Of a DNA stretch of 64,000 nucleotides, positions 42,926-55,451 are shown in pieces; position 1 is the stretch's first letter, and each line of letters starts with the position of its first letter. Source of the stretch: Anthopleura xanthogrammica (taxonomy: Eukaryota; Cnidaria; Anthozoa; Actiniaria; Actiniidae); contig OZ025206.1 in assembly GCA_964019055.1 (NCBI GenBank), forward strand, positions 14,171,291-14,235,290, read 5' to 3'. Made by a program: the position numbers and the translations under genes. Under the pieces are notes generated by a model. It was not told the DNA's origin, searched no databases, and was given only the letters and a program-made list of their open reading frames with translations.

Positions 42926-44145
42926 CTAGTTAGTGTACATCTGCGGGCATGTTGGTATATGCTGGTACTTGGAAGGAACACGGTATGGAAAGTTTACCAT
43001 TGAATAATAACGATCATAAAATGTGTTTAAAGGGCTGACAGAAGCATTGTGTTCCATAGAATAGTAAGGGTTCCTAAAAAAGGCGGTCGATCCCTCTGAA
43101 TGTGGTATATTCATTCTTGTGGGTGCGACTAGGGATGATGTTCGCAATCGGTTGGTCATTTCGTGGTCTTCGGCTTGTGAGTACCCATCGTCAAAAGTTT
43201 TTCTTCGACATTTGTATCGGTAATTTTGGAACCATGTTTTCACTTGTTTGGGAGACAGATTCAATGATTCTGCCAGTTTTTTTCGTCCTTCAGCAGATAG
43301 ATATCTTTGTTTTGCAAACACGCTTTTTAAAATGTCAACCTGTGATTCTGTGAATAGGTTTCGCCTTCGTCGTCGTCTTTGATATTTGTCATCTTTGTGT
43401 GACTGGTTGTCGAGTTTATCTAAGCGAAGAAAGTTGAAAAAAATGATCAGTCTATAGGTTCAGCAATTGATGCGCTAAAATGGCAACGCCATTGTTCAGG
43501 GTAAAAAAAGAAAGAAAATTGAGATTAAAGTTGAAGATCGACAAGCATCTTTTTCGCCTGTTTCAGACAATATTTTTAGATGGCTCACTGTTGAGCTCTA
43601 AATGAGCAAGTTTGAAAAAGTTGTCATTTCAATAGGTGCCGAATTGAAAATGTAACTTTGAGAACACGTATGGTAACACTCCTTATCACCAGTTTTGTTC
43701 GAAAATGTTTGAGTTCAGAGTTTGTTAAAATCTTTTGCCAAATCATTTACGTGAATATGTCACAACATTCTGTTAAGCTCGGTTCTTATATTCTTTCTTC
43801 AGGCACGTAAAAATAAACCCATTTTATTCGAACTCCTGCCTGAAACAACCACTGTGTGCTCGGATCAAAGTCAAGGCAAGGCAAACTCATAGATTGCATG
43901 AATTGAAAATTGAAGTCGGTTAAAAATTTGCTCCATGAATTGACCCAAAAAAAAATTAACAACAAAAAAAAATTCACAACAGTCAAAACAAAAACGATAC
44001 AAATAGCAAGAAGTCAATTACCTTCACCAGAAAAATCAGGCAAATCCTGTTCTTGTAAAGGTTGATGCTGCTGTTCTTCGCTGCGACTGAGACCCAAAAG
44101 GTTCTCGACGGAAAACGGAAGACGAGCAGCCGGCTTTCCACTCAT
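42926..44145 (-). CDS. NK2-class homeobox protein, divergent, two exons
   Basis: Homeodomain transcription factor. Exon 1 is 44145-44022 and exon 2 is 43419-42926; the phase-1 GT/AG intron joins SGE to DKLDNQ and gives 205 residues. Exon 1 has LPFSVENLLGL at residues 9-19, resembling the TN/eh1 repressor motif of NK-class proteins (Groucho binding, by family knowledge). The homeodomain is residues 57-116, with Arg5, Leu16, Phe20, Trp48, Phe49, Gln50, Asn51 and Arg53 in place. Tyr54 followed by Lys-Cys is the hallmark of NK2-class domains, which prefer CAAGTG-type sites. Unusual residues are Thr47 (usually Ile or Val) and Tyr52. The C-tail is Tyr- and Pro-rich and ends TCPQMYTN; no NK2-SD motif was seen. 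The closest neighbour is the NK2 gene 7 kb away with the same exon plan. Confidence 0.92.
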
Positions 44146-44599
44146 TGGAACTGAGACGCTTGGGTGTGGTGGCGCGATTCGATACTCCTTTGAAAACTAC
44201 TTGATACAAGATCAAATATTTTAAGAGAGGGTTACTTAACTGTTCAGTCTCTAATGACTCACTGAGACTCGTTAAAAGCTTTTGAGTTGTAAGTCATTGA
44301 GTAGTTGGTTCTTCTAGTATTATTACTACTTTGTAGATGGTCTTTTTGTAAATGCCTTGATGCGATTGGCTACCAGTTTTGCTCGTTCATTTTGACTGTC
44401 AACGTTCAGTCAACAGGTTGCAGGAGTCCCTTCTACACGTGTGCAATACCAGTCAAATAAGCGTGCTTCCTCGTTTTACATGAAGTTAATAAATAATATT
44501 TTCAAAAAACAATCTTTTTATTTAAGTGTCTTGTCGTTCTAGCGCTTTTCCACTAACTTGGGACACTTTTCAAACTCAAAAACATTCAATGTTTTATGC

Positions 44600-44695
44600 T
44601 CACGACACTCAACTCTAATGTTGAATTTTACGGAGGGAGGAAAACCTGGAGAAAAAACCTCATAGCTTAGGAAAGAACAACACGTCAAACACGTT
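44600..44695 (-). mobile_element. SINE-like fragment, reversed
   Basis: In reverse complement it contains ggttttttctccaggttttc then ctccctccgtaaaattcaac, matching the SINE body family at 13.8, 21.3 and 24.9 kb. Confidence 0.55.
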
Positions 44696-46540
44696 TTACA
44701 AAGGTAATGCTCTTAAAACAATAATTTAAACAGTATTTCGAGATGGACATTCAAACATTCTTCAGTATCTTCACTAACAATAACTGTGGTTCACTGTAAC
44801 TCAATTGGATATTTTGAATGAACTATATTGTCCAACTAATTAGATTTAATAAAGCCATCAAATCAAAATAAATTGTATTTTCTGGTGCCGTACTGTTCTG
44901 CGTGAAAGAAGAAGACAAACGTAATTAAAAACACCACAGACTGATCGATGAATTGGCGTCCAACCCCATGGAAAATTAAAACTGAGGCAAAAAAACACTT
45001 GCAACATTAGAGTCGAGTCTTATATGTACTTCAAATAGATGTAAGGTAATTGAGTCTGTGTTGAGATGGTTGAAAGTCTATTCTAGAGTTATGTGCTGGT
45101 GTATGGGACAGGTTGGATGGTTGTGATGGGACTGCGCGCTGGTATTATTTGGGCGTTGGACATTACTTCATCCTTAGCTTTTCATGGTCCATTTCGTTGA
45201 TTTCCGCTGAGCTTTCTCAATTAACAATTCGCTGTTTTACTCTGTGTCGTACCAACATTTCATGTTTTTTTTTTCGGTCGTAAAAAAGCCTCCTTTATTA
45301 GCTTCCCGTCACTCAGAATCACTCATGCAGGAATGAATGACTCAATGAAGCTTTGAACTCCTGTTCTTAGCTAAATGAACTTGATTGGCATATCACCATG
45401 CATCTCTACTGGTTTTTCAACATAAGCCATCTTTCGCAGTAAAATATATGAATAAACTTGACTGTGGTTAGCGAATAACCCAAGATAATCCAATTTGACC
45501 TGCAGGTAATCAATCAGAAGTCTTTAGAAATCAATTTTCGTATATTTTTACAAGTTAGTAGTGGTTGCTTGATGTTTGCCTAAACAGGTTACGGAACGTG
45601 GTCAGTCAGAAAAGCGAATCTGTTTGAAATATCCGCGAGTTTGTGGCGGCTTAACTATACTGCCAGTTTGCAGGTCGACGTTAAAAAAGTAATTTTAAGC
45701 AAGTGTCGTTCTGCTTTCGTAATAAGTTTACTCGTCAGAAAAATTATGGAACAAAGAAATCGGGGAAATAATTTGTTTGAATCATCAACTTACAGGTGTA
45801 ACTTTATTTCACGTAATGAATGAACATGAATAGAATGACTAAATATCTCTTTGTTACTGCGTAGTATAGCACAAAGGTACCAAGTATTTCTCCACTGAGG
45901 AGAGACACCTACCTATTACAAAACCACGAGCTGTGTGAGTGCTCTATAAAGCAAAATAACCGGCAAAAAGGTGCCGACATACGAAACAGAAGTAATCTTC
46001 ATTCTTAAAGGAAAAAATTGACGCCGCACTAATTCGAAGAGAGAGGTTTATGAATGGTGTAATAGGGAAGGCCATAAAGTCGGTTAGACTATTGTTTACT
46101 GTTATTTAGTAATGATTTGACCTGTTTTTATTGCTCTCGCCATTATTGATAGAAGGAGCAACAACTATTGATTAACCATGTTCTCGCTGCGCGGTGAAGC
46201 TAAGTCGTAAGCTAGCTATAAGAGTTACCGTATAACAATTCAGTGAATTACGATAAGATTAGTAAAACAAGAGAAGGGAGAAGAAGGAGGGCACACTGAA
46301 GAAAGCCGACAATATCTAAGAAAGAAAAAGGCTTCATTTGTCTCGATCCTCGAACTCAGAAATATCCTTGAAAATGTGAAATAAAATAAAATGAATGATA
46401 TTTTCTTAGTGTCGCTGAGCAACCATGCATATGAAACTCGATAGTTCTCGGTTACATACACCGGCAATAAACACATGCAATTCTCAAACCTTGCATGTAA
46501 TTGGTCTGCAGAAACAGGCACCGTAAGGCATTGTAGCTCC

Positions 46541-46760
46541 TTAAAAAAGAAGAAGAAAAAGAAAAAGAAGAAGAAAAAGAATGAAGACAAAGAAGAAGAA
46601 ATGAAGAAGAAGAAGAATGAGAAGAAGAAGAAGAAGAAGAAGAAGAAGAAGAAGAAGAAGAAGAAGAAGAAGAAGAAGAAGAAGAAGAAGAAGAAGAAGA
46701 AGAAGAAGAAGAAGAAGAAGAAGAAGAAGAAGAAGAAGAAGAAGAAGAAGATTGAAGAAA
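46541..46760. repeat. Trinucleotide microsatellite (AAG)n
   Basis: About 70 copies of aag/gaa, imperfect at the 5' side (atgaag, gacaaag interruptions) and pure from 46621 to about 46750. Frames read as long Lys, Phe or Leu runs and are artefacts. Confidence 0.97.
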
Positions 46761-49608
46761 TCTTGAAGATAGAAAAGAAGCGAAAAGTGACCATGCAGCA
46801 TGTATTACCCGACTCTAGATGAAGCTGGCCAATGTTATGAATTTTAATTTCGTATATTACTTTTTAATCTTTTTTAATTGTATACGCATATATTTATGTT
46901 TTAAGATTTTACCTCAGTATTTTTGTAAATATTTGTAAATATTTCTAAAGCGCTTCTTAAGAATATCAAGTTTTAACCTCGATAATTACTATAAAAAACA
47001 CTCAAGATACCGCGTTGCCACCAGCTCAGTTAGTTTCCATACTCGTCTTCCTCTTTTTTACAAGTTTAACCATATACAGCTAGCCATGTAAGGTAAAAAA
47101 AAGCTATAAGATGTAAAGAAAGCGGTAAACAAACAAAGCCCAACTTTGTGATTTTCCTAGTTTTTCTAGTTTTGCCTCAGTTAACAGATTTGCAGAAATA
47201 GCAAAGTATAACTTGAATATAGTTATGAAATAGCAAAGTATATCTTGGATATAGTTCATATAGTTATTCAAAGAAAGCTTGGTTCTTCTTCGATCTCGAG
47301 TTTTGTTCGTATGTTGTCACGCGAAAGATTAACAAATCCACGTGGTTTTAGGCAACACTGTTTTTACAACTGTCTAAATAAACAGGTTTCTCTTTTACTG
47401 CAAAATTAAAGAAAGCTTTCTTTAAAAACTCAGTTAATGAGGGTCTAATAAAAATTAATAGGGAGTCAAACATTTCAAACCTGTTAGAAAATGATCCGCC
47501 ATGTCACACTAGCTAAGGCGATGGATCACACGATATTTACCTCGGTGATTTTCAGCGTGTAAACCGCGTGTTTAGACCAACCTTATTACATAAAATTTTC
47601 GCGACATATTAATTTCGTGATTTCGGAGGTCGCACATATCGCGACACTTTTAATTTAGTTTTGCGATTTTGCAAAAAAGAAATATTCTGAGTCACTTATT
47701 AACTTTACTTTCGAAATCGCGAAAATCGCGACTGATGATTAAAATTTCGCAAAAAATTCATATCATAGTTTTGACTGCCGGTTAATTCCTTTAATGACGT
47801 GGATTAACTCTACGAAAAAAAAAAATTCCCCTGATTTTTGCTATCTGTAGTTTGATCAGCGTACCGAGTGCATACAGCCAGCCACCCCGGCCGCTGATGT
47901 GAGCTAGCCGAGATTTATTCATGTTAGTTAAAAAAGGTTACTCAATCTGGACGATTGATCCTATAGAATCAAGTAGACTTTGCATATGACCAATAAAATC
48001 CTTCGTCCTTTGCTGGCTGTAGTAGGAAAATTCTCGTTTAGCTGGAGAAGAAAACTTCGATGGGAGACAAGCCGGGGAGGCCGACTTATGCTGGCCAAGT
48101 CTAACAATGAGGTTCCCCTTCTAACTGATCGATTATCTATATTTACTGAGAACTCCATTAGGGGTTTAGTAGGGGTTACGATAAGCTAAAGGTTTATTAC
48201 GGTCCCTGTGATTACCCAGTCATGCCTCCGTACATCACCCCTTGGGTCTTTTCCCCTCCCCTATATTTAACAGCCAGACTTTTTGGTACACGATTTATGG
48301 CCAAACAGCTCTAGGCTACCTTGTTGGCAAAATCCTAGCCTATTTTTGATCTTGACAGGCGGCGAGAGAAAATTAAGCTGAAACACGATTCTACTTAACT
48401 GTGGATTAAGTGATCCACTGCCGCCCAAGGGTGGACGAACAAACTGTCATCCGTTTCATGAATTATGAATACGCACGTGCAAATATGATAACTTCTATAT
48501 CACGAGGTGATTGACGTTTTCATCAAAAGCATGAAAGAAAAAAAAGAAAGAAATTCACGACAGTCTGTAGCGCATTACCAAGAGATGCGTTGAATGGCTT
48601 TTAAATATAAACTTTGAGGTATGTATCAACTATTTCTTTTTATTTCTTTCTTCTTGGATACGATAGGCCGCAACTTTCCCGCGCGTCGTGTTAGAACCCA
48701 GGACTAGACTAGTGCCGACACCGTCACAGGTTTAGAACGCCTTGCACAATAGCACGAAGAAAATGGCGACGAGAACTGAGTAAGTCTTGTATTTGTGTTC
48801 TTCCAAGAGCATTTGAGAACCAGTATGCAGCTTTGCTGGGCGGAAAGGAATTCTCACATACTGGGGCTTATTTTTGTAGAAATTCTAGACTGGAACCTGG
48901 CACGAACTGACTGCATGCAAAGGATGAACACGATATACACGACCAAGGACATTGAAATCTCCTGACTAATCTTGGACTAAGAAATCCTATAACTAACGAT
49001 GGAAGAAAGCTTCATATAATGCTGGTAAGTGTTTTGTCGCCTTAGGCCGAAGCGTATCTTGTATTTTTTGCCTGAAATAATGTATTTTATACAAGTATAA
49101 GGCCGGTTCGCTCCTCATAACTTGTATGCACAGCTTATGAACAGCTGTATATTTTCGAGACTATATAAGTCTTATCTCCAAGGAAAACTAAATAGTGGAA
49201 AGTACAAAAGTACCAATACTTTCTTGTAATTTTAAGTATAAAATAATTAAGTTTTTTTCAGATTAACAACCTTCAAAAGTTTTTTTGACGCTACATAAGT
49301 TCGCGGGTTTCTAAAATTTAAAAATATTTCTGGTCATCGAGCATGCGCGACAAAGAAATATCGACATGAGTTTGTAAATACAGTCCTATTTTTTCCATCT
49401 CTCTGAACGTAAAAAAAATATAAGTCCCTGCTGGCGTGGTAACTCATTCAAATATTGCTGGTCAAAGGTCACACCTCTTGCATACCCGTCTATCAGTTGG
49501 CGTAAAATATATTACATTAAAACAGGTTTTTTTTTTAACGCTAATTCGATTTTAACAAAATATTTTTTGTTGGTTTGTTAAGTTGTTGAATTTGTGTAAC
49601 ATGCCGAG

Positions 49609-49688
49609 TATCAGGCCCTTGAGGGTTGGGGGGAGTGGGGTGGGGAGGTTAGAGAAAGGCTAGAGGGGCTCCTCCCTTGGGCCTGATA
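49609..49688. mobile_element. 80-bp MITE with CGAG target duplication
   Basis: The ends tatcaggccc and gggcctgata are perfect inverted repeats around a G-rich centre. CGAG flanks both sides (49605-49608 and 49689-49692). A 4-bp duplication sets this apart from the TA and TAA families elsewhere in the window. Confidence 0.7.
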
Positions 49689-50375
49689 CGAGTTCAGGTT
49701 AGTAGCATGCTCACTTCTTGAACCTTTCTTGCATTTCAAAAAAAGAAACTATATTGGCTACTCGATTTCCAAAGCTTGTGAGTTTTTCATCAGTTTCCAA
49801 GTGTTTGAAACCCTGCAAAATTGCACTTGTTTTTGCCATATTACTTGAAGGCAGGTGATCATATGATAAATAGATAATCATTAACACTTATCCACCGATC
49901 ATTGGATGGCCAAAGGAAGCCCAATTAGAGTAGTGTTGATACCCTTTCTTCTTATGCAAAAGAGTGAAAAGGTGCAGGCGACTTTGAAATTGAGAATAAG
50001 ATTTTATACTTTGAACTTCATTTAGTACCTACTCAAGCATTATTAAGAAAGAAGTAATACTAAATAGAAAGAAATGTAGTCTGAAAAAGGAAACATGATA
50101 AAGAGAGAAATCTTTTTAGCAATTTTTTTATTTGTGTTGATAATGCCCTGATAATGTTTTCTACACAACAAATAATTATAAAAAAAACAATCTCATGTTC
50201 GCATTCCTCAGTATTAAATATACACATTATTCCCATGAAATTTATTTTTGTATATTTTTCAAAACTAAATAATTAAATATCTATTTCTCTAAACTTCATC
50301 TACTTATCAGCACTAGTATAATCATATCATAAATAAACTCTCTGGATTGCTATATTTTTATCAATAGAGGCTAGG

Positions 50376-50438
50376 GTTTTATGGCAGCCATATTGGAGGG
50401 CAGGAACAACATGACCTACAACATGGCCGCCGTAAAAC
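50376..50438. mobile_element. Small inverted-repeat element
   Basis: gttttatggcagccatattg and aacatggccgccgtaaaac form an imperfect inverted repeat around about 25 bp. Too short and diverged to name. Confidence 0.45.
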
Positions 50439-50636
50439 CACTATATATTTAGCTATTTCTTTGATACAAATTCGCTAATAATTGAAGATAATGGGAGGGG
50501 GAAACTAGGCGTTTCTCAAGGTGGGGAGACTAGCACTCCCTTAAGGTAATATATTCATGAAAATAATTCTATAGAATAACGCACACTGTGTACAACAGAT
50601 AGAAAGATAGTATACTTGACGAAAGTATTAATTTGA

Positions 50637-50732
50637 AGGACAAAACAATAGTTTTCCAATTCTCAGGAGATTGACATTCTTTTATTTTGGTCCTCCCAAT
50701 TGGAGCTGCCTTGACGTCACGTGTAAGGGGTC
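50637..50732 (-). mobile_element. MITE family A copy 4, reversed, one end missing
   Basis: In reverse complement it starts gaccccttacacgtgacgtc and includes tgtcaatctcctgagaattg then gaaaactattgttttgtc, matching copies 1-3. The TA border is present at 50733-50734. The opposite end is lost. It lies 450 bp from the stop of the nearby homeobox gene. Confidence 0.78.
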
Positions 50733-51183
50733 TAATTAAAGAGGGGTAACTCCTGGTCACGTGACTCTTAGGACTAAGAAATTGAGGCCATAGCACGACT
50801 TGGTGTCGCTGAATATGTGTGGCTGACAGATAAAACTTTTAAATATTAAGTAGAGAGATACATAGAATTTCATGAAAAAGGGGGTTGTCTTAATACACGT
50901 CTACATTTACCGAATCAAGACCGAAACGAAAGTCAAGAGTAATCTGTCTTTCTGAATCGAAATCTCTTCTACTCACACTGATTTTAATTTAAACATTCTA
51001 ACGTTCACTGTGAGTTCTGACTAGCTTGACTGATAAAAGTAAAAGTAATATTATGGCCCTAAATTCATGAACTGTGAGCCGCAGCGAACCCAGGAACTGG
51101 AAATATATATAGCTTAGGTCGTATTGCAACCTTTCCTGGCCGCTTGTGGTCAAAGACTGACTTTGATCCACATAATGATAGAA

Positions 51184-54100
51184 CTATTCGTAAAATCCAT
51201 CTAATGCAAAAGGATAGGAAGAGCGGATAGTGTAAAGAGTATTTGACAAAGGACTTATTACATTTGGGGAATAAATATCACCGTTTGTTCTCAGGTCTTG
51301 TAAGATCCGTCCAGGATAAGCAGTATGACTCCAGTTAGGGTATATGGCCTGATAACCTGGATAGTTACATTGTCTACTGTAACCTGTAAAGTCCGCAAGA
51401 TCGGGTTTGGAATACCCACGTGAAAGCCCTTGATGTCCGTAATCAACAACCTCTCTTTCAGAAGAATTCTGCTTGAATCTTTGTCGACACTTGTATCGAT
51501 GATTTTGGAACCATATTTTGACTTGGATTGGAGTAAGGTTGATCATACGAGCAAGATGTTCGCGCTCTGGAGCAGACAGATATTGTTGAAATCTGAATCG
51601 TCTTTCTAGCTCAAAGATCTGGGACCTTGTGAAGAGAATACGTTTCTTCTTCTTGCCGAGTGGTTTTTCTTGCTGTTCACACGTTTCTCGTTCTGAATCA
51701 TGCTGGTTTTCGGCATCCAAAGCTGTTTCTTCATCTGTATCACCTCCTTTGAAAAGAAAGCAACGAATGGTTATAAATTACTGAATGATGTCGTATTTGT
51801 TTTTACATTTGGTAAGTGTCATTCATACTGTATAGGACTGTACCGGCTGAATTGAGGGATAAGATCAATAGCTAAGCTCTGCATACATGGAATCTCGCTA
51901 AACCTAATCTAGAATTCCATGTAGTTACTTTTTCAGTCATTCCTTCTTTAAACTTTGCTGGAAAAACGAAGTGGGTTGCTTCCATTAACAAAAGATAACA
52001 TTTGATGCATTTGGTTTTGAGATTTTGGCGCGCCTTGGCCACCGTTTGCCAAGTCATCGATCCAACCACTTCATTTGTCAAATCTAGCTTACACTACAGA
52101 GAAACTAAATGACTGAACAATGTCGGGTTGAATATTGGACGATTTGTTGTCTTTTCTTCATTCTTTCTCAAGTTTCTTTGTGTAGAACTTTGTGAGGAAA
52201 TGTCGGGATTTCAAAACGCCAAAAACTGTGGGACAGCTACTGTGCCCTCTCCTATCAAAGATAAGGCTAAGGCGCATGCGTGATGCGTCATAAACCAAAC
52301 CTCGAGTAAGTGACGCGTCCAAAGCTGATTACTATAACTTAGTACCATTCGAACTCTTTTTCAAACTATAGTTTACATTTTTTTTTGAAGTGGTGATAAG
52401 GTTGTTCTAGACTGAAGAATGTGGATAGAGCTTATTGCCATGACGAACTAGCACATGAAGTTTAATCCGTTGATAATTGTGGACATATTCATCAGGAATA
52501 GTATCTAGTTACTCAGTTAAGATTATTATAATCTTTGTGTACATTTTAGGTGTTTGTTCACTTCAAGGTAAATACATGGTAACAATTATTTTTTGTCCTA
52601 AGGGATTAGTCTTATTCTGGAATGGATTATAATAGATATCTAGCACAATGGTTCAAGATTATGAGGGCTTCCTTTCGAAGAAACAAAATGATATTAGGGG
52701 CGTGTGTCAAAGTCCAGTGTTAAAAAAAGAACTATACGATCCAAAAAAAGAAAGATTTGGGCACAACACATTTTGAGTTTATGAAAACAAACGATATTGT
52801 TAGTAGATCGACCAGATTGTACACAGCATGGAGGAGAAAATGTGATTTTATCATTATCCAATTAAAATTGAATCTGAAGCACGTTCACAACTTACTCGTT
52901 TAACCTCGTTTGAATGTCATAAAACACTACATGGATGTTTATTGTTAGAAGTATGAAATATACGTCGTTCATGGAAGTCTTATACTTTTCCCAATTCCAG
53001 TAAGTGTCCTCATAGCTTTGAGGTTCAGTATGCGCATATTTTAACAGATTATTTTCCTAAGTAACGATTCTTCAAATATCACGTCCGTTGCTCCATAAAT
53101 TGGGGCATTTCCAATTTCATTTGAGAAAGAAATGATTTAAATCACGAATATACATGTCCGTTGATCAAAATTCAAACCCTAACGCACTCAGTGCGCAACA
53201 CAAGATTTTGAAGATTTTATAATTCATTGTCTCCATTACTGAGGACGAGTGTCAGAGCAACTCTCAAGTATTCAAACATGGTTATACTTGTAACCATAGA
53301 TACTTGGTGTATAATATTTTTCTAGATGTTTGTAAAGTATCGCAGATCTTCAGTGAGTACTCGTTGTACTGCTTGTCAGTACTGCTTGTCTACCGTAGAT
53401 ATACAGACTGATCAAAGAAGGCGGAGTCGATATTATTGGAAAGGCGAATAAAGCACGGCTTCAGATAGTCTATGTCTTATAGTCTTCAACTTAAGTTCAG
53501 TTTTAACTTGAACGTTTTGTTCAGTTGGATGGAGATTATGAATTGAAAAGAAATTGAGGCTTTGCCTTCATTTATAAGACTGAACAGCCCTAGTTACAGA
53601 CTCCCGCCATACGATTTGCACTGAACTGAGCCTATCGCTTTATTTCATCACTTATTGGAAGAAAGAATCTTATAAAAAGAGAGTTATACTTTATAATTCT
53701 GTTTTTCGAAAGTGCATTATATATGCTTTGGGTTACCTATACCCATAACTAGTACAGCGCTCGCACATTGATGTTGTAACTGGTCACTCTGAGAAATCAC
53801 TGTACTTTGGCATCCATTCAAAGAACTCACTTCAAGAGAAAACACTCTACGATGGACAAAGAAATCCCAATAAGTCTTCAGTTGATCGTTTCAAAAGGTA
53901 TTACTTTTGATGTGAGGATCAGAAGTTATTAAATCACATGTATTTGAATAGGATCTTCATGCAAAAGGTTACTGAACCAATTCTAAACTTTTTTTTATCA
54001 GTTTCCATCGTTTTCCCTGCGTTGTTCCCTGCAGTTAAAAGATCGTGCGGGTTCCAAAGTCCCTAAACTGTTTTTTTTGACTTCTGATTGCCTGCAGCAT

Positions 54101-55451
54101 GGCTCGAAAAATATACAGTGAAAAAACGTGCGATATCTGATACGGTTTTAGAGTTAAACTAAAATAAAAGTGATTGAGAATACCTAAGGTTTGGTTGCAT
54201 CTTTCATCTTGAATATGGTTCTTCGTATGCCTAGCTTGTCATAACACATTGTCTTACAAGCTGCTAGATAAACCGGTGCAAAGGTGTTTTCCCACCACGT
54301 TCGAACAACATTGCACGACTCACAATACAAATAGGATATCGAACTGAAGAAAAAGGGTTTTCAAGCTGCAAGTTTGTTGAGACATTAATGCCATAGAAAT
54401 TCACCCAAAAAAAGCAAAAGTGAAAATACCGACTCACGAAATCAAATGTAGACCATGGATATTTCTTGAAATCCTTGTACTGTTTTTTTTAACGCCGGAG
54501 AAAATATCCTACTTGATTCTAAAAAAAGGACTCCAATTCACTTTCTATTGTTGATATATCTTTTTAATTTTCTCATGTTGTGATTCAGGATATTTCAGAA
54601 ACGATTTCCATACATTTGGTTGAGGTTCGTCAAGGGTTATTTAGTTGAAGAAGCGGAAGGATATAATTCGTTGAAGCATCGAACTAAAACATGAAGCAAA
54701 TCTGCCCTCTGATGCTCTACTCGATGGGGCTCTAATGACGATCCATTTATTTGGAGTACGGCAATCATCTAAGCTTCGAGAGTTCTGTGACAGAAAAATG
54801 ACATGATACTCCTATTCCTAAGTCTCTTTGTAGGTACTTGTTAAGCTGGTCAAGTCAAGACACTTACCAATAAATAGACGTATGAGAAATACTTCGAAGG
54901 AACGTCATTTGGTGAAGCATTGAAGGCGCCAACAATAGAGTCAAATACAATTAGGGGAAAGTAGAAATCATAGCTTGATTCATTTGGAGTGTCGTTCTAA
55001 AGTCAAGCATTTGATTGATAGTCAAAACCAAAAGCTTTTTTTCAAATCTTAAAATGTTAGCTCTGCAATTTCAATGTTGTTATAATTATTTCGACATTTA
55101 TGTGGGCAAAGTCCTGGTGATATTCTTCTTCACTGGAGTCTTCACAAACACACATATACATATATATATAGCCTTAGTTTTAAATAAGTATATTGCCTTA
55201 CTTAAGTATTCGTCGTCTTCTGAGGGCTTGTGCCTTTCGATCTCGTCATCGGATTCTTCTGTTCGTGAACGTTTCTTGGGCCTTTCTCCTGTCGCTTCGT
55301 AAAGATGACGTTCTTCAACTTTTGTCGAACAATGAAAATTACATTCATCAATCTTTGTGTTAGAAGATGTTTCACAAGTTTTTGCTCTGTGATTATTCAG
55401 GATCCCGTCAATAGAAAACGGATGAAATTGCATCGATTGTCCTTGAAACAT
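51184..55451 (-). CDS. NK2-class homeobox protein, two exons
   Basis: Homeodomain transcription factor, 270 residues. Exon 1 is 55451-55202 and exon 2 is 51746-51184, joined by a phase-1 intron of 3.4 kb (gtaagg donor, ttttcaaag acceptor); 250 + 563 nt is in frame. FSIDGILNN near residues 12-20 resembles the TN/eh1 motif at the same place as in the neighbour gene. An acidic, basic-patched linker follows ([15 protein letters not shown]). The homeodomain, residues 115-174, has [16 protein letters not shown], the [11 protein letters not shown] stretch and [12 protein letters not shown] with Gln50, Asn51 and Tyr54, typical of NK2 (Nkx2/Nkx2.5-like) proteins. The C-tail is rich in Tyr and Pro. It is less diverged than its 42.9-kb neighbour. 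The orthology group within NK2 cannot be fixed from this window. Confidence 0.92.
51747..55201. other. Intron of the NK2 gene, no supported feature
   Basis: 3.4 kb of AT-rich sequence. I looked for an additional homeodomain-encoding exon, with no result, and found no clear repeats. Confidence 0.6.

Larger units (their letters stand above)
44146..51183. other. Intergenic region between the two homeobox genes
   Basis: 7 kb with a reversed SINE fragment, the AAG microsatellite, a repeat with scattered tcgcga words (47.54-47.77 kb), and MITEs at 49.6, 50.4 and 50.7 kb. A short Kozak-like start (agaaaatggcgacgagaact, 48762-48781) next to a gtaagt donor at about 48780 could be a 5' exon of an unknown plus-strand gene, but no continuation was found. 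It should also hold the promoter of the 42.9-kb gene and the 3' UTR of the 51.2-kb gene. Confidence 0.55.

Noticed and set aside
46240..46822. Poly-Phe, poly-Lys and poly-Leu frames
   Set aside because: Artefacts of the (AAG)n microsatellite.
48762..49026. Possible first exons (atggcgacgagaact next to gtaagt; another gtaagt at 49025)
   Set aside because: No continuing exon or protein similarity was found; the second frame is short and closed by stops. May be 5' UTR of an unseen gene.
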